Positions 1 to 8,505 are shown, counted from the stretch's first letter. The stretch: DNA of 64,000 bases from Chitinophaga polysaccharea (GCF_902150045.1 NZ_CABFVU010000001.1:2356001-2420000); one strand, 5' to 3'. Program-made: numbers and translations. The notes: generated by a model from the letters alone, not told the origin.

Positions 1-2
1 AT

Positions 3-623
3 TTCGGGCAAGACTCCTTATCACTGGCCAGGATGGGAGCCGTCGTAACAGGCGTGGACTTTTCAGATGCCGCTATTACACTTGCAAATGAACTCACCAA
101 ACAGTCGGGGCTTGAAGGAAAAGCCAGCTTTGTTTGCTGCGATCTTTACAGCACACCGGATCATGTGGATGGTGCTTTTGATACGGTATTTACTTCTTAT
201 GGCACCATTGGCTGGCTACCGGACCTCGACAAGTGGGCGGCTGTAGTGAATCATTTTCTGAAACCCGGCGGCTCGTTTGTAATGGCAGATTTTCATCCTG
301 CCATCTGGATGTTTGATAATAATTTTAAAGAAATCATCTATAGCTATTTCAACACTCAAACCATAGTGGAGGAAACAGAAGGCACGTATACAGATGGTGG
401 AAGCAACATCCGGCATGCGTCCTATTCATGGAATCATCCATTGAGTGAAATCGTTTCCTCTTTAATTACTCAGGGCCTGCAGCTGCAGATATTCCGGGAG
501 GTCGATTTTTCTCCTTATAATTGTTTTAGTAACACTATTGAAAAAAACGGGCGCTTTTATATCCGGGGAATGGAAGGAAAGCTGCCAATGGTATATGCAT
601 TTAAATTCTTCAAACCGTTATAA
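3..623 (+). CDS. Class I SAM-dependent methyltransferase (5' end outside the window)
   Basis: The reading frame is open from the first bases of the window, so the gene starts upstream; the first visible in-frame ATG at 33 lies inside the Rossmann fold and is not the start. About 206 residues are visible. They begin inside motif I (GQDSLSLARMGA followed by the acidic loop VTGVDFS that contacts the SAM ribose), then a motif II-like GAFDTVFTSYGTIGWL and the post-motif FLKPGGSFVMADFHP. This is the layout of Methyltransf_11/25-type small-molecule methyltransferases; the substrate cannot be told from the sequence. Its stop codon is one base before the next gene's ATG, so the two are probably cotranscribed. 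Confidence 0.85.
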   Translation, partial: FGQDSLSLARMGAVVTGVDFSDAAITLANELTKQSGLEGKASFVCCDLYSTPDHVDGAFDTVFTSYGTIGWLPDLDKWAAVVNHFLKPGGSFVMADFHPAIWMFDNNFKEIIYSYFNTQTIVEETEGTYTDGGSNIRHASYSWNHPLSEIVSSLITQGLQLQIFREVDFSPYNCFSNTIEKNGRFYIRGMEGKLPMVYAFKFFKPL

Positions 624-624
624 C

Positions 625-1029
625 ATGAAATCTTTTTTTATCTTTCTTTTATTGATTTCAGGCGCCATGGCGGCCTTCTCACAATCGCAGTCCGAACTGA
701 ATAAGCAGGCCGGCCAGGAATATAAAAACGCCGATAAAAAGCTGAATGATATTTACCAGCTGATACTGAAAGACTATGCGGCCAACAAAGCGTTCATCAA
801 AAATCTGAAAGATGCGCAGCGGATCTGGATACAATTCCGTGATGCACAGGTTCAGGCCATGTACCCGGCTGCCGCTAAAAGCTATGGCAGTGTGTTTCCA
901 ATGTGCCGGGCCAATTACATGACCGAACTTACCAATCAGCGTACCGAAGCGCTGCGGGTATGGCTAAATGGGCTCCCACAGGGAGATGTATGCACCGGTT
1001 CCATCGGGGATAAGCAGGGGAACCAATAA
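625..1029 (+). CDS. LprI/DUF1311-family secreted protein (copy 1)
   Basis: 134 residues. The ATG at 625 gives a clean signal peptide (MKSFFIFLLLISGAMAAFSQ); an in-frame ATG at 538 would overlap the methyltransferase and hide it. The mature part has the DUF1311/LprI pattern: an N-terminal helix with LNKQAGQEYKNADKKLND, a central KDAQRIWIQFRDAQ helix and paired cysteines (MCRAN, DVCTG). LprI of Mycobacterium is a lysozyme inhibitor, but most family members are uncharacterised, so the function here is only suggested. It starts one base after the methyltransferase stop, and a second DUF1311-like gene follows at 1095. Family call fairly sure; role unsure. Confidence 0.75.
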   Translation: MKSFFIFLLLISGAMAAFSQSQSELNKQAGQEYKNADKKLNDIYQLILKDYAANKAFIKNLKDAQRIWIQFRDAQVQAMYPAAAKSYGSVFPMCRANYMTELTNQRTEALRVWLNGLPQGDVCTGSIGDKQGNQ

Positions 1030-1069
1030 TCACTATTGTTAATATTAATATTTTATTAAATATAATTTG

Positions 1070-1077
1070 TATATTTG
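1070..1077 (+). promoter_or_regulatory. Bacteroidota-type -7 element (TATATTTG)
   Basis: TATATTTG matches the Bacteroidota -7 consensus TAnnTTTG and sits 17 bases before the ATG at 1095 in a very AT-rich spacer. No convincing -33 TTG is seen at the usual spacing, so this is a candidate only. Confidence 0.45.
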
Positions 1078-1094
1078 ACGATCACACAGTACCT

Positions 1095-1499
1095 ATGCGA
1101 AACCTGATAATTTTTCTTACGGTATTTCTGTGTTCGAAAGCGTATTCACAATCACCGCAACAAACAGCGCTGGACACACTTGAAAACCGCTACCAGCAAT
1201 GCCTTGGCAGTAGCCGCGACATGTATAGCTGTGCAGTTACCTACTATAAGCAACTGGACAGTTTACTGAATACCACTCTTCAACATCTCTACTCGAGCCT
1301 TGACAGCGGGAAACAACAGCTGCTGCAGGAAGAGCAACAGGCATGGGAAACAAAAAAAGAAGAGTATTTTAAGAAGATAGATGAGCGGGTGGAAAAGATG
1401 CACAAACGCACCATGGAGGGACTGGATGATGAGATGATCTCTACGGATAATAAAGCTGCTTTTATCAGGGAAAGACTAACCACCCTGCTCAGTATTTAA
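1095..1499 (+). CDS. LprI/DUF1311-like secreted protein (copy 2)
   Basis: 134 residues with a signal peptide ending near KAYSQ. The mature protein carries the DUF1311 pattern: two cysteines (QQCLG, YSCAV), a helix with YKQLDSLLNTTLQHLYSSL and a QQAWETKKEEYF helix resembling the Q-x-x-W-x-x-x-R/K core of the family. It is the same length as the upstream copy but clearly diverged, so this is an old duplication or two related family members. It has its own candidate promoter and ends at a strong bidirectional terminator. Function unknown; a periplasmic inhibitor or binding role is only an inference from LprI. Confidence 0.6.
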   Translation: MRNLIIFLTVFLCSKAYSQSPQQTALDTLENRYQQCLGSSRDMYSCAVTYYKQLDSLLNTTLQHLYSSLDSGKQQLLQEEQQAWETKKEEYFKKIDERVEKMHKRTMEGLDDEMISTDNKAAFIRERLTTLLSI

Positions 1500-1501
1500 T
1501 A

Positions 1502-1543
1502 TTTTCACTCCGTACAATGAATGCCACTGTACGGAGTGAAAAA
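1502..1543. terminator. Bidirectional terminator between convergent genes
   Basis: 15-bp perfect stem (1502-1516 with 1528-1542, core TTTTCACTCCGTACA) and an 11-nt loop, bounded by T and A runs on either side. It lies between the stop at 1499 (+) and the stop at 1549 (-), so it can serve both genes. Confidence 0.85.
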
Positions 1544-1548
1544 TATAT

Positions 1549-2688
1549 TCAAAGCCGCTCCTGGTGCCTCAGCCAGCGCTCCGGCATTTCATTGTTGCTG
1601 GCCATCAGGTAATCGTTATATGCACAAGGCACAAATTCGCTGTCGGGTAGCTGCATCCACCAGCGCCCGGTTTTTTTGCTCTTCAGAAAAACGGTTTCTA
1701 TATCGGAGAAGGCTATATGAAATTCCCAGAAAGCGTCGCGGTCATCCAGCAGGGCTTCTTTATTTTTCACTGCACGACCATCCATAAAATACCACATCAT
1801 CTGCGAGATCTGCCGGGCAGTTAAGTGTTCCTTATCTTTCTCAGGGCGATAGCCATAAATGCCAAAAGAGGAGAGACGGCTGCTCATACCGGCATACCTG
1901 GCCAGGGAGCAGGCTTCTTCGCCACTGAAGCCGTTGGGTGAAAGCTGGTTGGCAGGGGCGTCTGTATGCCTGATAATGTTGATATCAAGACTGAACAGAT
2001 CTGAATGGCGCAGTACCGGTTCAGCCTCCTCCATATTCTCCCGGATACGGCCAAGGCGGTAGCAGTCGAACCGGAGCTTATCCAGCGTTTCTAACATTCT
2101 CGGATGTACGAAATAACTCTGGAACCCGATATGATTATAATGCCGCAGGTAATTAGGTTGTTCAGTGAGTATATCCATCAGAAAGCGCTCGCTGCGTATA
2201 CTGGAGTCTTCTTTCAGGTCTATCAGCGCATCTGCTACAGTAGCTTCAATAATTAGTTGCTGCGACGCATAGGCCTTATACTGCGGGTAAGTAAGATCAT
2301 GGGAACCGCCGAGGATAATTACGGTTTTATTGGCGGCTAATAGCTCCGCTACTACTGTTTTCATGGCTGCATATGCATCTGCCAGGAAAGCGCCCGGCAG
2401 CAGGTTACCTACATCCGCCAGTTTAATATCGCGGTGCCAGTTATAAAGTCTGAAGAACTCTCTGCGTATGGCATCAGGACCGTAGGTGTTTGTTTTACCA
2501 GATACATCCCCTCTTTCCTCTCCAACTCCCAGCAGAATAATATCAGCTGCATCTATATCCGGATGGTGATCATCTTCGTATGCATCCACCACGCCTCCTA
2601 CCTGGAACGGGTCGTATTCCTGGTCGTCGTTTAAAAATGCTTTTGAAACAGGATGTAAAAAATCCTGCAGATGCGAAAAATCTGCCAT
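1549..2688 (-). CDS. Arginase/formimidoylglutamase-fold protein with altered metal ligands
   Basis: 379 residues from the ATG at 2688; a TTG nine codons upstream is possible but less likely. The ureohydrolase fold is recognisable: IILLGVGEERGD near the N-terminus, GGSHD at about 127-131 and FSLDINIIRH at about 232-241. In active arginases and agmatinases the manganese ligands come from GGxHD, DAHxD and SxDxDxxDP. Here the second motif reads DALID (histidine lost) and the third reads SLDINIIRHTDAP (second aspartate replaced by Asn). A binuclear Mn site is therefore probably incomplete. It may be a non-catalytic or differently acting member; it converges on the DUF1311 pair across a shared terminator. 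Confidence 0.75.
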   Translation of the reverse strand: MADFSHLQDFLHPVSKAFLNDDQEYDPFQVGGVVDAYEDDHHPDIDAADIILLGVGEERGDVSGKTNTYGPDAIRREFFRLYNWHRDIKLADVGNLLPGAFLADAYAAMKTVVAELLAANKTVIILGGSHDLTYPQYKAYASQQLIIEATVADALIDLKEDSSIRSERFLMDILTEQPNYLRHYNHIGFQSYFVHPRMLETLDKLRFDCYRLGRIRENMEEAEPVLRHSDLFSLDINIIRHTDAPANQLSPNGFSGEEACSLARYAGMSSRLSSFGIYGYRPEKDKEHLTARQISQMMWYFMDGRAVKNKEALLDDRDAFWEFHIAFSDIETVFLKSKKTGRWWMQLPDSEFVPCAYNDYLMASNNEMPERWLRHQERL

Positions 2689-2806
2689 CAGTAATTTGCG
2701 TTTATTTGATGGCAAACGTACAACAAGAATTTAAAAAAAAGCAAACCAGGCAGATAAGGGCAGCGGTCAAAGCTACTATAACGGGAATTTTGTAGAGGTA
2801 AGGCTA

Positions 2807-3055
2807 CTAGTTCTTGTGAATAATAAATTCGAATGGCTTATGCGACTTACGTGAAATTGCTTTTTCCAGCACTGTTCGTTTGTTGGTAATCCGACTCTTG
2901 TTACAATCCATAACTTCCATAACTGCACAGAGATAATCCATCGTCTCAATCAACGAAAGCATTTCGCTGATTTGTCTCACCGCAGATTGTATCTGCTGTT
3001 CCGTGTACCTATCTTCATGTAGCAGGATTAATAAATCTCTATCTACAGGTTTCAT
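2807..3055 (-). CDS. Small hypothetical protein
   Basis: 82 residues from the ATG at 3055. The frame stays open to a TTG at 3130, which would give 107 residues, but the ATG is the more ordinary start. No signal peptide or membrane segment. The protein has two helical stretches (YTEQQIQSAVRQISEMLSL and TVLEKAISRKSHKPFEF) and two to three cysteines in the middle. I do not recognise a family. It is on the same strand as the arginase-fold gene, about 120 bases upstream of it. Confidence 0.5.
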   Translation of the reverse strand: MKPVDRDLLILLHEDRYTEQQIQSAVRQISEMLSLIETMDYLCAVMEVMDCNKSRITNKRTVLEKAISRKSHKPFEFIIHKN

Positions 3056-3188
3056 GAATAAAAAATTTGACTGTTCCCCGAAATAATGTTTGGCCAAGGT
3101 ATCAAAGGATAGTTCAAAAAGATAAGGCAAAAATTGTTAGTTGTCAGTCGTTGTCAAAGTCGTCGTTGCTATCAAACAGATCTTCTTA

Positions 3189-3311
3189 TCAGTGCATTCT
3201 TTTTTTATTCATGGTAGGACAGCCGCAATCGTTTTTCTTAAAAACTTTACATCCTTCCATCACTAAACATCCGCAAAGAAAAAAAACTACGATCCATTTT
3301 ATACTTTTCAT
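3189..3311 (-). CDS. Very small cysteine-rich lipoprotein (40 aa)
   Basis: Reading the minus strand from the ATG at 3311 gives 40 residues: a positively charged start (MKSIKW), a hydrophobic core (IVVFFLCGCLVMEG), a candidate lipobox cysteine near residue 21 (MEGCK) and a short tail with NDCGCP before TGA. Small Bacteroidota lipoproteins with a CGCP or GCP motif close to the C-terminus are common, and this one matches that pattern from memory. The two stops TGA TAA are followed, in the same frame, by an acidic stretch beginning EDLFDSNDD before the next stop, which may be chance or the remains of a longer C-terminus. Function unknown. Confidence 0.55.
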   Translation of the reverse strand: MKSIKWIVVFFLCGCLVMEGCKVFKKNDCGCPTMNKKRMH

Positions 3312-3421
3312 ACTGCAGTTATATACTTGGCTATTTTTAAATCCCTTCTTTAAAGTGTTTACCTTTTCTTAACAATGCCCTTTTGTAATTTAAGCTAAAT
3401 TCGTAAAAAATATTAAAATAT

Positions 3422-4516
3422 TTGTCCACAATTATTCCGTCCCGAAAAATTTTAATCGTTCCCCTGGATTGGGGCCTTGGACACGCCACCCGGGATATTC
3501 CGCTCATTCGTGAAATGCTAAACGCAGGTTGTCAGGTTTTTATTGCAGCCGAAGGCAAACATGCTGCCTTGTTACAGCAGGAATTTCCACAACTGACCAT
3601 ACTTCCGTTACCTGGGTACCGCATTCAGTATGCACAAAAAGGGCAGTTTTTCGGGCTGAAAATCATCCAGCAAATACCCAAGATTTTCCGCTCGGTGAAC
3701 TATGAACAGCGGTGGCTGAAGAAGATAGTAGCTGAGTATCAAATAAATGCAGTGATTTCAGACAACCGTTTTGGTTTATATCATAAAAATATACCTACTG
3801 TTTTCATTACGCACCAGCTTCTCATTAAAACGCCATTTGGTGGTTGGATAGAGCGAACCCTGCAGAAAATAAATTATCGTTTCATTAACAAATACAGCGC
3901 CTGCTGGATCCCCGATTTTGCCGGCAACAATAACCTCTCCGGCGAGCTGGCACATCCCGGCCAACTGCCAGGGCATGTAACTTATATCGGCTGCCTGAGC
4001 CGGTTCGAGCCCCAACCTGGCGTTGCCAAAAAGTACGACCTGCTGGTACTGATCTCCGGCCCCGAGCCACAGCGCTCCAACCTGGAAAAGCTGGTACTGG
4101 ACCAGATCAAACAGCTATCTGTCACCGCACTTATCGTAAGCGGTAAACCAGGCACCCCGCAGCATGTACAGGTAGCCCCGGGGGTTACGCAGGTTAACCA
4201 CCTCAATGCCAGTGAACTGAACGAGGCCATGCTGGCTTCTGATATGGTATTAAGCCGTTCCGGGTACACTACCCTGATGGATCTGGCCAAACTGAATAAA
4301 AAAGCAATCCTTATCCCTACACCTGGTCAGTCAGAGCAGGTTTACCTGGGCGAATACCTGATGGAGAAAGGGTATTTCTATTCCCTTCCGCAGGAACGTT
4401 TTCATTTGAAAACTGCACTGGACGAAGCGGCCCGTTTCCCCTTCCGGTCTTTTCACCATGAACAGGATATGAACCAGTACAAACAGGTAGTACAGCAGTT
4501 CGTACAATCCCTCTGA
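3422..4516 (+). CDS. Glycosyltransferase, GT28/MurG-like fold
   Basis: About 364 residues starting at a TTG (3422); no in-frame ATG exists before the conserved core and an in-frame TAA lies 18 bases upstream of the TTG. The N-terminal Rossmann half has KILIVPLDWGLGHATRDIPL, a nucleotide-sugar transferase type opening with a GxGH loop. The C-terminal half carries SRSGYTTLMDLAKLNK and PTPGQSEQ at about 280-308, which resembles the UDP-sugar binding region of MurG/GT28 enzymes. Donor and acceptor are not evident; a cell-envelope glycoconjugate role is an inference. It ends at a strong intrinsic terminator. Confidence 0.75.
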   Translation: MSTIIPSRKILIVPLDWGLGHATRDIPLIREMLNAGCQVFIAAEGKHAALLQQEFPQLTILPLPGYRIQYAQKGQFFGLKIIQQIPKIFRSVNYEQRWLKKIVAEYQINAVISDNRFGLYHKNIPTVFITHQLLIKTPFGGWIERTLQKINYRFINKYSACWIPDFAGNNNLSGELAHPGQLPGHVTYIGCLSRFEPQPGVAKKYDLLVLISGPEPQRSNLEKLVLDQIKQLSVTALIVSGKPGTPQHVQVAPGVTQVNHLNASELNEAMLASDMVLSRSGYTTLMDLAKLNKKAILIPTPGQSEQVYLGEYLMEKGYFYSLPQERFHLKTALDEAARFPFRSFHHEQDMNQYKQVVQQFVQSL

Positions 4517-4531
4517 TATTATTTCAACAAA

Positions 4532-4562
4532 AGAGGCCGTCCGGATCATCGGACGGCCTTCC
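4532..4562 (+). terminator. Intrinsic terminator after the glycosyltransferase
   Basis: 10-bp GC-rich stem AGGCCGTCCG / CGGACGGCCT (4534-4543 with 4550-4559) with a 6-nt loop, just after the stop at 4516. The T run is short (TTCCTC), so it may act with the convergent arsC-like gene's end. Confidence 0.75.
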
Positions 4563-4588
4563 TCAAGATGGTATCTGTCACATCTCCC

Positions 4589-4918
4589 TTAAATATTTTT
4601 TACATCCGCGCCGGTGTAAATCTTTCCGTTTGTAATCGCTACCGGGCGTTTCAGAAAAGAATACTCCTGTAATATCAGGCTGCGATAATCATCTTCCGTT
4701 AATTTTTTTTCATGCAACCCCATTGGCCGGTACTGCTGCGACCTGCGACTGAACAAGGATTCATAACTGCCGGAAAGCGCTTTCATTTCATCCAGCTGGG
4801 CAGGGGTGATCTTCTCTTTCTTAATATCCTGTAATATAAATCCCCGCTCCTTTGCCTTCGTTTCTTCCAGTATCTTTTTACAGGTACTGCAGGTCGACAA
4901 ATGATAAATTTTATTCAT
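4589..4918 (-). CDS. ArsC/Spx-family thioredoxin-fold protein
   Basis: 109 residues. The N-terminus MNKIYHLSTCSTCKK places a CxxC (C10, C13) at the start of a thioredoxin fold, followed by the ArsC-family pattern LQDIKKEKITPAQL and the cis-proline region FLKRPVAI. ArsC-type reductases, Spx and YffB all share this architecture. Genuine ArsC arginine clusters are only partly matched (RRSQQYR), so an arsenate substrate is not established. The length is normal for the family. It runs opposite to polA, with a short AT-rich promoter region between them. Confidence 0.8.
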   Translation of the reverse strand: MNKIYHLSTCSTCKKILEETKAKERGFILQDIKKEKITPAQLDEMKALSGSYESLFSRRSQQYRPMGLHEKKLTEDDYRSLILQEYSFLKRPVAITNGKIYTGADVKNI

Positions 4919-4977
4919 TCTTTTTTATTTTTTTTATTTGTAAAGTTACATCCTCACCTTATATGGTAGTACTATCT

Positions 4978-4985
4978 TAATTTTG
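4978..4985 (+). promoter_or_regulatory. Bacteroidota-type -7 element upstream of polA (TAATTTTG)
   Basis: TAATTTTG fits TAnnTTTG and lies 31 bases before the polA ATG. No clear -33 TTG was found at the right distance. Confidence 0.5.
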
Positions 4986-5016
4986 CAGATTCAAATTAAA
5001 TCATGTAGGTTTAGCA

Positions 5017-7836
5017 ATGGAAAAGAAATTATTTTTACTGGACGCCATGGCGCTGATTTACAGGGCTTATTACGCCCTGATCAGGAATCCCCGCATTACC
5101 AGCGCGGGAAGAAACACCAATGCGCAGTTTGGTTTTACCACTACTTTACTGGACCTCATCAACAAAGAAAAGCCTACCCATATAGCCGTTGCGTTTGACA
5201 CGCATGCGCCTACCGAACGTCATACAACTTATACTGATTATAAAGCCAATCGCGAAGATGCCCCGGAAGACCTCCTGGATGCATTGCCGGATATAAAACG
5301 GATCATTGAAGGATTCAATATTCCTGTAGTAGAACTGGATGGCTATGAAGCAGACGACGTAATAGGCACACTGGCATGGCAGGCTGCAGATGCAGGCTAT
5401 ACCGTGTATATGGTAACCCCGGACAAAGACTATGGGCAACTGGTTCGTGATAATGTGTTTATCTACAAACCGCCATACATGGGCAACAAGGAAGAAATCA
5501 TGGGGCCGAAGGAAGTATGCGAAAAATGGCAGATCCAGGACGTGCACCAGGTAATTGATATCCTCGGCCTGATGGGCGATGCCGTAGACAATATTCCCGG
5601 TATTGCCGGCATTGGCGAGAAAACAGCAATGAAACTGCTGGCACAATATCACACCCTCGAAAATGTGCTGGATAACGCCGATACCATAGGCGGTAAAATG
5701 GGAGAGAAGATTAAAGCGGGCCGTGAAAATGCCCTGCTCTCCAAGGAACTGGCCACTATCATTACCAATGTACCGGTTACCTTCCACGAAGAGGATTTTT
5801 GTATCAAAGATTGTGATAAAGGAAAGCTCACCGACATTTTTATGGAGCTGGAATTTAAAACACTTGGCAAAAGGATACTGGGAGAAGGATTTGCCGGCAG
5901 CGCCAGTGTGGAAGCCAAAGCACGGGTAGTTCAAACAGATCTTTTCGGCACCACCGTAGTTACAGAAGAAGTTACCGTGACCACGGAAGAAACAGTGGAA
6001 ACCGGCAATATCCTGCAGGCGGATAAAAATATTCATAATACACCTCACGAATACGAGGTTATTGATACCCCGGAAAAAAGGACTGCCCTGCTACAGCAAT
6101 TACTGCAGCAATCCGAAATTTCTTTTGATACGGAAACAACCGGCACGGATGCCAATGAAGCAGAAATTGTAGGCATGAGCTTTTCCTTCAAAAGAGGATC
6201 TGCCTACTACATTCCCATGCCGGCAGATAACACAGCAGCACGCGCCATCATTCATGAATTTACCCCTCTCTTCCAGCATCCCAGTATTGTGCTCATCGGG
6301 CAGAATATCAAGTATGATATGCTGATCCTGAAATGGTATGGCATGGAAATTACCACTTCCCTGTTCGATACCATGCTCGCTCACTACCTGATTGAACCGG
6401 AAGGCCGCAGGAGCATGGATGCGCTCAGCGCCCAATACCTCCAGTATGAGCCGGTTTCCATAGAATCGCTCATCGGCAAAAAAGGGAAAGGCCAGGGCAA
6501 CATGCGGGATGTGGAGATAGAAAAAATTAAAGAATATGCTGCTGAAGATGCCGACATCACATTGCAGCTGAAAGAAAAATTTGCGCCGATGCTGCCTGAA
6601 AAGGCGGTGGACAACGTTTTCTACGATATTGAAAATCCACTCGTGAAAGTGCTCGCCGATATGGAGTATGAAGGTATTGCCCTCGATACCCAGGCACTGG
6701 CAGATTACTCCAGGGAACTGGAAAAAGAGATCAAACGGGCGGAAGAAAGTGTATACGAGCAGGCTGGCGTACGTTTCAAACTGGCATCCCCCAAACAACT
6801 GGGTGAAGTACTGTTTGAAAAATTACAACTGGATCCCAAAGCAAAGAAAACACGCACCGGCCAGTACGCCACTGGCGAAGACGTACTGCAGAAGCTTTCC
6901 AACAAACATAAAATAGTAGAGGATATTCTTATTTTCAGGGAACTGAGCAAACTGAAATCCACCTACGTAGATTCGTTACCGTTATTGCTGAATAAACGTA
7001 CCAACCGGATACATACTTCCTATAACCAGGCAGTAGCAGTAACCGGCCGTTTAAGCTCCAATAACCCTAATCTCCAGAACATCCCGATCCGCACAGACCG
7101 GGGACGTGAAATCAGGAAAGCATTTATTCCCCGCAACGAAGAATACGTGTTGCTCTCTGCTGATTACTCGCAGATTGAATTACGTATTATTGCCGCTATC
7201 AGTGAAGACAAAGAAATGATGGCTGCCTTTCAGCAGGGAATAGATATTCACGCTGCTACCGCCGCCAAAGTGTATAACGTAGCGCTGGAAGACGTTACCC
7301 CGGATATGAGGCGTAATTCAAAGAGTGTCAACTTCGGAATCATTTATGGCGTAAGCGCTTTTGGATTGTCTGAAAACCTCGGCATCCCCCGCAGCGAGGC
7401 CAAAATGCTGATCGATAACTATTTCGCACAGTATCCGTCTATTAAAAAATATATGGACGACCAGATAAAATTTGCTTCCGAAAAAGGATATGTTCAAACC
7501 CTGCTGGGACGCAAACGCTGGCTAAAGGACATTAACTCTTCCAATGCTGTGGTACGTGGCTTTGCGGAAAGGAATGCTATTAATATGCCCATCCAGGGCA
7601 CGGCGGCAGACATGATAAAACTGGCAATGATCGCCATACACAAAGCATTCAAGGAACGAAATCTCAAGTCCCGCATGCTCCTGCAGGTACATGACGAATT
7701 GGTTTTTGATGCGCATCGCTCTGAACTGGATATTATTAAACCCCTTATATTAGATCTCATGCGCAACGCCTTGCCCCTGGCCGTTCCGGTTGAAGCGGAA
7801 ATGGGCACCGGTAACAACTGGCTGGAAGCGCATTAA
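5017..7836 (+). CDS. polA: DNA polymerase I
   Basis: 939 residues with all three Pol I modules. The 5'-nuclease (about 1-290) opens with FLLDAMALIYRAYYAL and has the acidic GYEADDVIG and MGDAVDNIPG motifs. The 3'-5' exonuclease is intact, with SFDTETTGTD near 369, NIKYD and YAAEDAD, so this enzyme should proofread, unlike Taq-type enzymes. The polymerase domain has motif A (SADYSQIELR near 713), motif B (RRNSKSVNFGIIYG) and motif C (LQVHDELVFD near 889). A stretch rich in Val, Thr and Glu at about 310-345 separates the nuclease from the exonuclease. It fills gaps and removes RNA primers in replication and repair. Confidence 0.98.
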   Translation: MEKKLFLLDAMALIYRAYYALIRNPRITSAGRNTNAQFGFTTTLLDLINKEKPTHIAVAFDTHAPTERHTTYTDYKANREDAPEDLLDALPDIKRIIEGFNIPVVELDGYEADDVIGTLAWQAADAGYTVYMVTPDKDYGQLVRDNVFIYKPPYMGNKEEIMGPKEVCEKWQIQDVHQVIDILGLMGDAVDNIPGIAGIGEKTAMKLLAQYHTLENVLDNADTIGGKMGEKIKAGRENALLSKELATIITNVPVTFHEEDFCIKDCDKGKLTDIFMELEFKTLGKRILGEGFAGSASVEAKARVVQTDLFGTTVVTEEVTVTTEETVETGNILQADKNIHNTPHEYEVIDTPEKRTALLQQLLQQSEISFDTETTGTDANEAEIVGMSFSFKRGSAYYIPMPADNTAARAIIHEFTPLFQHPSIVLIGQNIKYDMLILKWYGMEITTSLFDTMLAHYLIEPEGRRSMDALSAQYLQYEPVSIESLIGKKGKGQGNMRDVEIEKIKEYAAEDADITLQLKEKFAPMLPEKAVDNVFYDIENPLVKVLADMEYEGIALDTQALADYSRELEKEIKRAEESVYEQAGVRFKLASPKQLGEVLFEKLQLDPKAKKTRTGQYATGEDVLQKLSNKHKIVEDILIFRELSKLKSTYVDSLPLLLNKRTNRIHTSYNQAVAVTGRLSSNNPNLQNIPIRTDRGREIRKAFIPRNEEYVLLSADYSQIELRIIAAISEDKEMMAAFQQGIDIHAATAAKVYNVALEDVTPDMRRNSKSVNFGIIYGVSAFGLSENLGIPRSEAKMLIDNYFAQYPSIKKYMDDQIKFASEKGYVQTLLGRKRWLKDINSSNAVVRGFAERNAINMPIQGTAADMIKLAMIAIHKAFKERNLKSRMLLQVHDELVFDAHRSELDIIKPLILDLMRNALPLAVPVEAEMGTGNNWLEAH

Positions 7837-7852
7837 AATCTGGCTGTAGCAA

Positions 7853-7920
7853 TAGCTTTTAGCAGGTAATAACTGACCCGGGAAATTTTCTTCCGGTGGG
7901 TTGTTAAATGCTAAAAGCTA
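7853..7920 (+). repeat. 12-bp perfect inverted repeat downstream of polA
   Basis: TAGCTTTTAGCA (7853-7864) and TGCTAAAAGCTA (7909-7920) are perfect inverted arms. The 44 bases between them contain a second imperfect stem (GACCCGG with CCGGTGGGTT). This predicts a long stem-loop in the polA 3' UTR, or a small palindromic element. There is no T run directly after it. Confidence 0.5.
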
Positions 7921-7980
7921 ATGAATTAAATGCAAAAAGCCACTATTGTATTTCCCAAAACAGTTTACTAGTTTTCAAAC

Positions 7981-8505
7981 ATGATCCAAACACCTCGACT
8001 ACAATTGTTGCCGTGCTCACTGGAGTATTTCGAATTGCTATTACAGGGCAACGATCACCTGGCCGACCTGCTTGGTATTTCTATTCCGGAAGGTTGGACA
8101 GAGTATCCTGAAATGGTACTGGTAGCATATGATAAGTTGCGCAACGACCCTGCCATGCTGGGCTGGTTCTTTTACCTCGTGATTCACCGCGCGGATAAGC
8201 GTTTAATTGGCGCCGGCGGTTTTAAAGGCAAACCCAATGAAGACGGCCTGGTGGAAATGGGCTATGAAATAGCCGCCGATTACCGGGAAAGAGGACTGGG
8301 AACCGAAATGGCGGAAGGGCTTATCCGTTTTGCATTCGGACACTCATACGTTCACCGGGTAATTGCCCACACCGAAGAAGAGTATAATGCCTCCGTTAAA
8401 ATATTACAAAAAGCGGGGATGCGATTTGTAGGTACATTTAAAAATAAAGAAGGAGAAGATCTCTGGGAATGGGAGATTACCCGGAATCACTACCAGGAAA
8501 AATAA
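7981..8505 (+). CDS. GNAT-family N-acetyltransferase (RimJ/RimL-like)
   Basis: 174 residues. It begins MIQTPRLQLLP, the usual first strand of RimJ/RimL-type (Acetyltransf_3) enzymes, and has a GAGGFKGKPNEDGLVEMGYE stretch followed by the acetyl-CoA pyrophosphate loop YRERGLGTEMAEGLI at about 98-112. The C-terminal half has VIAHTEEEYNASVKILQKAG, the family's conserved N-x-x-S-x-x-x-x-x-K/E-x-x-G element. The substrate (protein N-terminus, antibiotic or metabolite) cannot be inferred. It stands alone between polA and a peptidase gene. Confidence 0.88.
   Translation: MIQTPRLQLLPCSLEYFELLLQGNDHLADLLGISIPEGWTEYPEMVLVAYDKLRNDPAMLGWFFYLVIHRADKRLIGAGGFKGKPNEDGLVEMGYEIAADYRERGLGTEMAEGLIRFAFGHSYVHRVIAHTEEEYNASVKILQKAGMRFVGTFKNKEGEDLWEWEITRNHYQEK

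Noticed and set aside
3067..3372. 101-codon frame on the plus strand
   Set aside because: Overlaps the two minus-strand small genes; low-complexity Phe/Leu/Ser text without family features.
5146..6048. 300-codon frame antisense to polA
   Set aside because: Shadow of the strongly supported polA frame; His/Phe/Cys-rich text typical of antisense translation.
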